Positions 55,150 to 64,000 of a DNA stretch of 64,000 bases are shown one piece after another; within the stretch, counting starts at the first letter, position 1, and every line of letters begins with the position of its first letter. Under the pieces are notes generated by a model that was not told the origin of the DNA, searched no databases, and saw nothing but the letters and a program-made list of their open reading frames with translations. Source of the DNA: Rostrohypoxylon terebratum (taxonomy: Eukaryota; Ascomycota; Sordariomycetes; Xylariales; Hypoxylaceae); the NCBI GenBank assembly GCA_022497145.1, contig MU385900.1, positions 185,499 through 249,498 on the forward strand, given 5' to 3'. The position numbers and the translations under genes are program-made.

Positions 55150-56617
55150 TTAGTAGCGGTAGCTGCGCATTCTCGTTAGCAAGGTTATACACCAATTTTG
55201 TAAAGCGGGGATAAGAAAACATACTGGTCGCTCTTGAAGGGACCCGCAAGGTCCAATCCAAGATATTCGCCTTGTACCTTGGTAAGGCTGGTGAGCTCGG
55301 CGTTGACGTGAGAAAGGTGTAGTCTGGCGACTTCCTCGTCCAAGATCTTGGGCAGCACGTAGACACCGATGGGTAGCTTCTCCGTCTTGGCGAAGGCAGC
55401 GTACTTCTGACCGAAAGCCTTATCTTGGGCCTTGAACAACATGATTTGCGCAAGGACTTGGTTGCTGAAGGAGCAGGACATAACGAAAGAAGAGTGGCCG
55501 GTAGCGCATCCGAGGTTAACTAGTCGACCCTCAGCCAAAAGGATAATGTGTCGGCCGTTAGCCATAAGGAAGCGGTCAACCTGAGGCTTGATGTTCTGGA
55601 CGCTCTTGGCGTTCTTCTTCAACCAGGCAACGTCGATCTCGATGTCGAAGTGACCAATGTCTGATTGTTCGTTAGCTACCCCAGCATTGGAAGATGATAA
55701 CAGGTGATATACATACTGCAAACAATGGCATCATTGGGCATTGCCTCAAAGTGCTCACCGACCAAGATGTCTCGGCAACCAGTGGTGGTGACGAAGATCT
55801 GACCGACGGGAGCGGCCTTCTCCATGGTGGTGACCTGGAAACCGGCCATGGCAGCCTGGAGAGCGTTGATGGGGTCGACCTCGGTAACGAGAACGCGAGC
55901 ACCCATTCCATGGAGAGCCATAGCGCAACCCTTACCAACGTCACCGAAACCGGCAACAACGGCAATCTTGCCAGCAATCATGACGTCGGTAGCACGCTTG
56001 ATACCGTCGATCAAAGACTCACGGCAACCGTACAGGTTGTCGAACTTGCTCTTGGTTACGCTGTCGTTGACGTTGATGGCAGGCACGAGAAGAGTGTTAT
56101 TCTTTAGCATACGGTATAGATGATGGACACCGGTAGTTGTCTCCTCGGAGACACCGAAGCAGTCCTTTAGCATCTCGGGGTACTTGTCATGGACGAGGTG
56201 GGTTAGGTCACCACCATCATCGAGGATTAGGTTGAGCTTCTTGCCGTCCTTGAAAGCAAGCAATTGCTGTTCCAAGCACCAGTTGTACTCCTCCTCGGTC
56301 TCACCCTTCCAGGCGAAGACAGGAACGCCAGCGGCAGCAATAGCGGCAGCGGCATGATCTTGGGTTGAGAAGATGTTGCAAGAAGTCCAGGTAACCTCAG
56401 CACCGAGAGAAGTTAAAGTTTCAATCAGGACGGCGGTTTGGATAGTCATATGTAAGCAACCGGCGATGCGGGCACCGGCAAGAGGTTGGTCGGCGGCGTA
56501 CTTCTTTCGGATGGCCATCAGACCAGGCATCTCGTTCTCAGCGAGCTCAATCTCCTTGCGGCCGAAAGCGGCAAGGGAGAGGTCGGCGACCTTGAACTTA
56601 GAGGCAGGGGCAGACAT
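55150..56617 (-). CDS. SAH1: S-adenosyl-L-homocysteine hydrolase
   Basis: Three minus-strand exons, 55717-56617, 55225-55660 and a 13 nt terminal exon 55150-55162 (introns 56 and 62 nt), encode 449 residues, the normal length. Conserved segments include ARIAGCLHMTIQTAVLIETL, the TSCNIFSTQDHAAAAIA block, LILDDGGDLTHLVH, PAINVNDSVTKSKFDN, the NAD-binding GFGDVGKG, and GHFDIEIDVAWL. The last exon is required to make the invariant ending YRY. The enzyme removes S-adenosylhomocysteine, the product inhibitor of all SAM-dependent methyltransferases, and uses bound NAD. The leader probably holds an intron (about 56621-56696) that ends two bases before the ATG (GTATGT..CTAACG..TAG then CGATG). Confidence 0.97.
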
Positions 56618-58129
56618 CGCTAGACAATCGTTAGCAGTTTGTACCTAATATCACAAAGCTATTTTAACTTCTAAGAGGAATCAAGAGAACATACTGGAAT
56701 GAGTTGATGGATGAGGGTGAAAAACGGTAATAGTGATGGAGGAGAAGATGAGATCGAGGCGCCTAACCGATAAGTAGGCGGGGAGAACTGCAAGCGTCTA
56801 TTGTCAGACGAAGTCAGCAAACACGGCTTCAACAGAAACGAATGTCAGGTATATTATATATAGACGTGAGACACTAGCTAGTAGCATATAAGACTATGCG
56901 AGGAATACTTACAAGAGATGTTGAGGGAAGAGGGAATCGGAGGGAAGGTATAATATGGAAAAGATGTAAAATAAGAGAGTGGGATGAAGGAGAGAGTTGA
57001 GGACGTTAATAAAAGAATAAAAGAGTCGGAGTGGGGGGGGTAAAGAGTTACAAGAAGAACCTTGGGAGACGGCAAGTACGGAGTTGGTGGGTCTAAATGG
57101 TCCAAATGGTTGGTTGTTACTCTATCAGGAGAGCACTCGAGCAGGAGCCCCCTCTAGTGTAGAGCTTTTTTGATTTTTTTTTTCTTCTTGGATACTGCAG
57201 GTGCGTACTACGACTAGATGGATCAGCTTTGGGCGACCTTGGAACCCCTCAGCCCCTCTTTCCCTACGCCAATCCGTCGTGATTTTGCTGTAAGCTGGAG
57301 CTAGCTTGTTTAGGATTAGAGGATTTGGTCCCTGAAAAATGCCCCTCACCCCGTTTCTTCTATCCACTCGGCAAATCTTTTTTGTCTACTAATACTGTTG
57401 GGAAATCAATAACTCCGCAAGCAGCGGAATATCTCTCATATTAATACGCCGTTCCTCTCGGTACAAAAAGCTTTTGATAGGTCAATCGTGTCTCAGATAT
57501 ACCCGTCTCTGGCATTCTGATATTCTTTCTAGCGCTTAGGTAACTCCTGACACGAAAGGAATGCTAGGTAGGTATCTACTAGGTAGTATGTTGCCGTCAA
57601 GGTCATCGAGGTACCTCCGTACCCACCTCTATACTACAAGTAGTACTATCTACCTAGTAGATAGGGCTGGGCTGGGCTGTTCTTGTTACGACGCTGAACC
57701 AACCTCCAAGGCTGCCAATTTTCATAAATGCTCCAGGGTCACATAGTACACACTACCAGGTAGGTAGTATGAACATGATGGATGTATGTATTTCATCGAG
57801 GATTCCAGGTACATAAACACCCCAATCAGACGTCAAACACAATATGCATGTGAGTTGTCCCGGTGGAGGCGGCTTGACTTCCAAAGTCGTTCTGTTTCAA
57901 GCCCTAACACCTAGTATGTAAGTCAATCATGCTACTAAATGACCGCATTACTGGCTTGATCGACCACTTTTCCGTATCAGCTCTGGCTGGCGAAAAAGAC
58001 AGGCATGGAATCAGTAAAACTTGGTAGAATTAGCTCTACAGACCCTTGAAAACCCTAGAACGCCTCCGGACGCCAGGCCACATGCATCTATTTCCCTAGT
58101 CCCTCCTCGTTTTTCCCCCTCTGCAAAGC
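56618..58129. other. Intergenic, SAH1 leader/promoter and eIF3h 3' flank
   Basis: About 1.5 kb. The SAH1 5' UTR with a likely intron occupies roughly 56618-56760. The rest shows no gene; frames at 57125-57367 and 57561-57746 are short and featureless. TAGGTAGGTA motifs occur near 57565-57590. Confidence 0.45.
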
Positions 58130-59405
58130 TTACTCCGGTAGAAGGTTACCCCTGACGGCGAACATCTTAGCGCTGACATTGGCCGTGAACCCGTCTATTT
58201 GCTTGCTGTATTGCTCGACCTGCTTAGCGTTCAGCATGCCTTCGAACCGGCTGGGCTCTTGAGGTAGCTTGAAGATTCGCTGCCATTCATCTTCCGGAAG
58301 CGGCTGTTGCTTAGCGGCAACACGTGCCGCATTCTCTGCCTTCCGCTTGGTTTGCCATGCCGTAATCTTGGTCTGTTCCCGAGCTAGTTGTCGTTGGTAG
58401 TATTGATGGTTGTTTAGCTCGGTGTAGTGGGACTCAATGCTGTCGAGGAGGAGATCGCAAGTCTTCTCAAGGAAAGGATCTATCGATAGGTCAAGAATGT
58501 CTGTTGATGGATAGAGAGGCATCTTGATGGGGTCGCGCTGGAGATCAGAGAGCGACGTTGGCATGGCCAAGTCCGCTTCCGTAGAAGCAGAGGGTAGTTG
58601 GTGGAGGTAGGAGGTAAGAAGGTGTGAGTTGTGAACCTGGACCGGGAACTCGACAAGAATATCCTTGAACGAGAGTTTTGACTTTTGTAAGCTGTTTCTA
58701 CGTTAGCATTGTTTTCCTTTCTGTTCCTACTTGGGCTTAAGTGGGTGCTGACCTCTCAGTTGTGAATTTTCCCTCCTTAAAGGCGGTCATGAAATTCCGC
58801 GTCAACTTGAATGCGCGAAGACTGAGCGCACCTTGGGAACTTCGGCTCACGTCGTGTACTAGCGCTACGGTCCGATCATTCTCACGCTGGTAGTGGTACT
58901 GATTCTCGATGAAGCTCGGGTTCACGAAGTTGCCCATGGTGGCACTCGTATACCAACCAACGTTGTTAGCATCGACGTTGACCTCCTTAAGGTGTCGAAT
59001 CATATCATTTTGATAGACAATGTTCGCCTTAGCACGCGGGGCGGCAGCGGCGAGGGATGATGCGTCATTCTGGTGACCGCCCTCGACGTTTGCGACATCG
59101 ATCGTGGGGAAGGGGAAAGTGTTGGTAATCTCAAGAGTGCCATCTTTATCCATACCGACGATAGATCCTGTAGCGGCTGTGGGGAAGCTGTTTGAGCAGT
59201 GCTTGACTATCTTCATGACAACCTAAGCACGATGCGATTGTCAGCATATTTTTTCTTGAGAATTTTTACTTCATACTTCTCATTTGCGACGATTTATGTA
59301 TCGATAGAGGGGTAGGTTTATAATATTTTATAAGGGAAAAAAATAACTGACCAGCGCCTCGACCTGAATTATCTTGAACGGCACATCCTTCGTAGAGTCC
59401 GCCAT
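58130..59405 (-). CDS. eIF3h: Eukaryotic translation initiation factor 3 subunit H
   Basis: Three minus-strand exons, 59352-59405, 58753-59222 and 58130-58691 (introns 129 and 61 nt), encode 361 residues. The MPN domain starts at QVEALVVMKIVKHC and includes GSIVGMDKDGTLEITNTFPFP. The metalloprotease HxHP motif is replaced by GWYTSATMGNF, so it is a non-catalytic MPN domain as expected for eIF3h. FIENQYHYQRENDRTVALVHD and LSLRAFKLTRNFM continue the fold. The C-terminal half is helical with LLLDSIESHYTELNNHQYYQRQL and ends NLLPE. eIF3h is a regulatory eIF3 subunit present in filamentous fungi but missing from S. cerevisiae. The 18-residue first exon is well supported by the MPN start. Confidence 0.95.
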
Positions 59406-60904
59406 GGTGGCAAGAAGGCTATTCGGTGCTTGATTATTTCTAATTCTCGCGTCCCTCGGGCGATGTTCGGATGGATAAGATGGATAGGAAAGATAGGTAG
59501 GCTTGATTGTCGAAGGCGACGGACGAAGTTGCAAATCTTGTTAAGATTTTGTGGTTTTGGTGGGATGCGCGATTCTTCGATTCTGTGGGTTGGAGAGCGC
59601 CACTAGTAGCTAGGTACCTAGGTCCTAAGTACTAGGTAAGGTTAGGTAAGCGGGTCAGGTATCTACTGTATATGTGGTATACTAGTAGTCTGCTAGTGTA
59701 TGTACAATAATATCTATTACATATATAGTATTATGTAAGTTGTACTATGTAAGTAGGTACTTATGACATATGTACAGAGGCTACCCGCTATATCGCCAAT
59801 ACTGCATTATTACGTACCTAGGTGTTTACACCATCCAGTATATTATCCAGTATACTGTTTGAGAGGTTATTTGTATGATATCTAATTAAGCATGATAACC
59901 CTCGTCTTTTTTAAAACTACTTTGGTCGGCGTCGGTGTCGGTGCCGGCGTCAATGCTTAACTTAGAAATAATAATAATATAAAAGACAAACATCCCACGT
60001 CCGAACCCCCACGCCCATGTTGTCATTTCCATGTCGACATTCCACAAATAAAACATCGCTAGGTATTTAAAGAGCCTCAAAGCAACGTCGTCTCTTTTCA
60101 GTTCTTATTCTTCTTCGTCATATGCTCGATCTCGTCACTATACAAAAAGGTCGACAATCTGCTCTGCCCTGCCCTGCCCTGCCAACAACACAGTGCTCTG
60201 GGGCTAGCAGTCAAAGTGGGTTCCAAGGTTCCAAGGTTGGTTCCTAGTTCCTGTACCTACCAACTCCAGAACTTCTAAGTCAAGGAGTCGCCGTACTGCG
60301 ATGCTAGGGATAAACTACCTATTACCTAGCATCTCAGCATCCCAGCGTCCCAGCGTCCCAGCGTCCCAGCATCCCAGCATTCAGCATCTAGCATTCAACA
60401 TTCCGGGTTCCCAGCAATTCGGGCTGAAATCTTTGTCAACTCTTCTCATTTTGCCACCGGGAAAGAAACGATGCTAGTCTCATCGTGGGTTATCAATCCT
60501 CGATTAGGAGAGGGAAGCTAGACTTCCGTATCTACCTAGTATTCCACTTAGCCATACTAGGTATATTTTATTATTACCATTACCATCTTGTCCTATCTAG
60601 GCCCGAATCATGCTTTACCTCGTACTCGGAAGATCCTCTATCGTCTATTCCACATATTGCGCACCGTCCCACGGCCCACTGTTCGCTGTCCATTGTCCAC
60701 TGTCCACAATCTCTCCGTGGAAAACAACCGATAAACCCATGCTATGCTGGAAATCACAAGTAAAGGGACCGACCAGACGCTCGAGATAGACGGCCCGCCG
60801 GCCGCGGTCTACTCCCATTCGCCAACCCCGTCGCCTCTATCTCAGGCACATGAAGTTGAGCCATGCCAACCGGTCACCATGCAGCTTAGTGCAACCCTAC
60901 GAGC
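59406..60904. other. Intergenic region
   Basis: About 1.5 kb with TAGGTACCTAGGTCCTA motifs near 59612-59632, a CCCAGCGT tandem repeat at 60341-60380 and CCTGCCCTG repeats near 60164-60182. No gene is called. The plus-strand frame beginning at 60744 is antisense to the UPF0643 gene. Confidence 0.45.
60341..60380. repeat. CCCAGCGT/CCCAGCAT tandem repeat, 5 copies
   Basis: Five head-to-tail octamers, three CCCAGCGT then two CCCAGCAT (a C-to-T/G-to-A type difference), in non-coding DNA. Confidence 0.93.
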
Positions 60905-61668
60905 TCACACCCAGTCAATAATTTCCCAGCTTTTCACGTCATCCCGAATGATAAGCCTGTGCCGGTCAATTTTCCAATGCGAGTACAACGACCGTGTTGC
61001 CGCGGCTGCCTTGCGATGTCCAGGTCCGACTCCTCCCTTTATCGCATCCTCTTGCGACCTCCACAGGCAGGTAGCCAGGTTTCTGCCGTCCTTATCGGGA
61101 TACCCGAACCAATATCTGTTCTCTGTTAATACCCTCTTCCGCATGGACACGGCCCCTCCCCCTCTTTCCCCGGAAGACGAGGGAATACTTACTTCAGAAA
61201 GCCACCGCTAGCTATCGCTTCTGCGTGCGCTACCTTGTCCAACGCCCCTAGATCCTCATATACTGTTGTAGGCGGGATCTGTGACCGAAAAGCCACGATG
61301 AAGAAGGAAGTTTCCTTCCACTTATGGTCGTGCTGCCGTACGAGCCGTACGACATCCTCAATAATCTCATCCCAGTTGAACGTCTCGGTGTATGGAGAGG
61401 TGGCGTAATCCGGTCGCAAGCATCGCATACTAGCAAGTGCGCGAGCTAACAGTGCGTTTTCCGCATCGAGAGTTCTCAAGTCGAGAAGGTGTTCCTGCTC
61501 GGTATACGGTGACTGGACGAGGAAGTGCTCTCCACCATGCGCAAAGACGTCGACACTATCAGTGGGAGTGGTCGCTATCTCCTGTGTCGAAACCTTCATT
61601 GGTTCTTTCTCTTGAATAGATGCATGCGGGGGCCCCGAAGAGTGTGGTGACACCTGATCTACCGCCAT
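60905..61668 (-). CDS. UPF0643 family protein
   Basis: Two minus-strand exons, 61193-61668 and 60905-61115, with a 77 nt intron, encode 228 residues. After a polar N-terminus come LLDLRTLDAENALLARALASM and FNWDEIIEDVVRLV. Then WKETSFFIVAFRSQIPPTT and LGALDKVAHAEAIASGGFLK lead across the splice junction into YWFGYPDKDGRNLATCLWRS, and finally SWEIIDWV. This block order is that of the UPF0643 family described from S. pombe; these proteins have a ferredoxin-like/ABM-type fold feel, but their function is unknown. The plus strand carries a long antisense frame over the same region, which I regard as a shadow. Confidence 0.88.
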
Positions 61669-63087
61669 ACTAGAGTGCTTGATAAGGAAGTATCTCGTTG
61701 ATGGCTGGTGTAAGGCGATACGTAAGTTTGAAATGGTGGTGAGAATTCAAATTTTGTTCGACAACATTCGAAGGATATGGCCGCCCAAAAGGGAGGGCCT
61801 AAAGTGGGTTTTATACTGAAGAGCTCTCAGGACATCCAGGTCGGTGCAAATCGAACCCCTTCTGAATAGGCTTTCAGACTGCCGGCTCAACTAACTCGAT
61901 AGACAAGCCTGGAGAATGTGAGAGTTATCACAGTCACATTGACAACGCAAACACAGATCACCTCAAAGTTATCATCTGTCGGCGGTATGGCGAGCGGACC
62001 CAGCTGCATGATACATGCTTATGATACATGCTTATGTCCTCGATATTCTTTGTGTGTGTATAGATTGGTAAAAAAAAAAAATCTGGGTCCTAATTCATCC
62101 CCGGAATTGATCGCGCCATTCCGCAGACCATGATACCATCGAAGCCGCCATAATTTAGCCAACATTGAGGTAGGACAGTGACAGTTCTAAAACATACTAA
62201 GATTGCGGATCTGGAGCTTAATAAAATCATTGGTATACATGTATATATATATATACTGTAGCTCTACGTCTCATGTCTCCCTACACATGTATCCCCCAGA
62301 TCATCTTTTAATATAGGTTTTATCTAACCTAGACATTTGACCAAGTACGTTGTTTGTACCGACTCGTTTTGATCTTTCTGTTTGTCACGACTTTTCCGAT
62401 ATACCCCGGGCTGTTCCCGAACTTGGGTTGGACCGTGAATTTTACCTTGGTTTCTTTAGCTACTAGGTAGGTAGTAGATAACCGCTAATCAGTCTACATA
62501 AGTGAGTCCGAGTTCTCATGCAGCCCACTTGAGCCGGTTTGAGCGAAGTTTTACTTACTACCTACATATCTAAGACCTAGGTAGGTAGTTTCCAATACCT
62601 ACATAGTACATAGGTCCTACATTGGCACCTACCCTACCTACATTTGGATCCATCTGCGCAATCTCGTCATGGCTGCATGGTCTCATAAGTGGGTCTCGAT
62701 CTTGGTTGACAACGTGGTTGATATTGCTCATACATTTTGCCATACGCTATATATCATAACATTCTGATCATACGTCGATGTATACGGTACGTACACCTGA
62801 CTGATATGTAAGTAGGTATATCACCGCTTTAGGTCCTCGTCGCGGGCAATTGGCGAATCGGGTTTGGTCGGGTCAGCCTTTATTTCCCCCCCAATGTCAC
62901 ATACCTACCTACCTACTAGGTATGTAGGCTGGTAGGCTAGGTAGGTATATATGTACGCACATGCTAGGTATGTAGAGACGGGTGTGATCCATTATAGGTA
63001 TCAGACAGCAAGGGATCAACCGCCGATTATGACTAGGTAAAGACCCCTTCAACAAGCGATGGGACTTACGATGAACTAATTGTGTAT

Positions 63088-63119
<32 letters not shown>

Positions 63120-64000
63120 GAGCTATCATATCTGCAACTGTGACCCTCCAATACGTATAGGTAATCTCGGACGGCTTAACAACCATGGATGAATTACCTA
63201 CCTAGTAGATAGGTACAGGCTATCTGATATGACCCATTTGGCCTACCTGACTGCCTACCTATAAAATACTACGCAGATAACTCCGAGACATCCACCATCT
63301 TCGCATAGAATTGACGGCTGATGGTTAAAGAGATGTCTGTTCGCGTCGATAGGTTCTAGATAACGCGAAAATATACGAGCGGAAGTATGGGGATTGTCAT
63401 AGTTGTCATGCGCTAGACATCGGTGGGCGCTTCGCCGTGGAGATGATATCAAGGTAACCGACCGCGTCACAACCATTGGTTTCTGAGGAAGCAGAGAGAA
63501 GAGCCGAAATGCATCTTGAGCGTCGCGCCGATGCCGGTATGATTATCTTAGAAGTGCATGTAGTTGGATTTGCTGCTTGAATCCCTCCGACCCTCCTATA
63601 CGGATGTAGGATGTAACGTTTGGAACGTTTGGCTAATCCGCCTGAATTGCCTCTGCAAATCAGGGGAAAAAAAAAAGAAAGAAAGAAAAAACGCTAGAGC
63701 TGGTACATGGCATGGCTGATCCAAGCTGTTGGTGTCGCCATTAGCTCCGAAACCGCCAACCTGGGGTCCAACACGTGCATGAAAGTTGCCAAATTGAAGT
63801 TCCAAGGTTGTGAATTTTAAATTTTCAATAACTGACAAAAGTAGAGAAAGATTGCCTAGAGGCGAAAAGCATCAGACTGCATACCTTAGGTAGTATCCGC
63901 CATTGCTGTTACGATCTCCCCAGAACAAAACGGACAAAGTATCACCCGAAGGTCACGTGACCTAATCAAAATCTTGGCATTGAATCAAACTCGATTCAAT
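61669..64000. other. Gene-poor right end of the window
   Basis: About 2.3 kb without a supportable gene. It includes the UPF0643 promoter, an A10 run near 62070-62079, a TATATATATATA stretch near 62242-62255, TAGG/CCTA microsatellite fragments near 62900-62950, and a GGACTAT tandem repeat at 63089-63116. Frames at 63255-63476 and 63596-63838 have no domain. Confidence 0.45.
63089..63116. repeat. GGACTAT tandem repeat, 4 copies
   Basis: Four perfect heptamers in non-coding DNA. Confidence 0.95.

Noticed and set aside
60744..61211. Plus-strand ATG frame of 155 codons
   Set aside because: It is antisense to the UPF0643 gene exon 2 and intron, and has no domain; the minus-strand reading matches a known family across a splice junction.
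61840..61915. tRNA-like segment on the minus strand containing GGGGTTCGATTTGCACC
   Set aside because: A B-box-like sequence is present, but the anticodon loop is not 7 nt, the T stem has a mismatch and no acceptor stem pairs properly.

Overview
This 64 kb window is nuclear DNA of a filamentous ascomycete (Pezizomycotina). The gene content and intergenic style suggest Sordariomycetes, possibly Xylariales, but the order is a guess. The evidence is short introns (mostly 50-130 nt, GT..AG with CTRAC-like branch points), genes on both strands, ascomycete-type housekeeping proteins, a Zn2Cys6 regulator and one tRNA-Gly. Intergenic DNA is rich in TAGG/CCTA tetranucleotides and CCTAGG palindromes. 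I rebuilt exon structures by hand from reading frames and splice sites. Starts and some small exons remain inferences.

Layout. 1-9.8 kb: BTB/POZ protein (+), GPN1-type GTPase (+), RPB12 subunit shared by RNA polymerases I/II/III (-), HIT hydrolase (+), aldo/keto reductase (-). 9.8 kb: tRNA-Gly(GCC). 10.1-14.2 kb: a minus-strand run of two GFA/CENP-V-like proteins, a CorA-like membrane protein that appears frameshifted in an A9/T9 run, and a small predicted membrane protein. 16.5-23.2 kb: beta-COP (-), Mago nashi (+, with a GC-AG intron), GID4/Vid24 (-). 25.5-33.4 kb: TRM11 (-), an RPP40-type RNase P subunit (+), an ankyrin protein (-) and tRNA ligase TRL1 (+); three of these four act in tRNA maturation. 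33.8-42.3 kb: anthranilate phosphoribosyltransferase (-), mitochondrial uL10 (+), a Tic20/DUF4870-like membrane protein (+), an HSL-type alpha/beta hydrolase (-) and a four-helix membrane protein (+). 42.3-49.4 kb: a 7 kb gene desert with a 317 bp inverted-repeat element flanked by TA. 49.4-53.4 kb: a Zn2Cys6 regulator whose zinc cluster is interrupted by a 1.25 kb intron containing an assembly gap in poly-G. 55.1-61.7 kb: S-adenosylhomocysteine hydrolase (-), eIF3h (-) and a UPF0643-family protein (-). The rest, to 64 kb, shows no convincing gene.

Most genes are housekeeping: transcription (RPB12, GPN1), tRNA and mRNA processing (TRL1, TRM11, RPP40, Mago), translation (eIF3h, uL10m), vesicle transport (beta-COP), ubiquitin-mediated degradation (GID4) and metabolism (TRP4, SAH1). 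I see no secondary-metabolite cluster, CRISPR array, prophage or plasmid feature.

Most interesting observations: (1) TRL1 ends in a TAG followed in the same frame by 148 codons encoding an RGG-rich tail, a candidate for sexual-stage A-to-I stop-loss editing, readthrough or recent gene truncation; (2) the same gene begins with an acidic-residue-free, mitochondrial-presequence-like leader ahead of a better-context internal ATG; (3) the CorA-like gene is split by a T9 homopolymer; (4) the very long gap-containing intron sits exactly between zinc ligands of the regulator; (5) the TA-flanked element; (6) TRM11 and RPP40 share a divergent promoter, with TRL1 close by.
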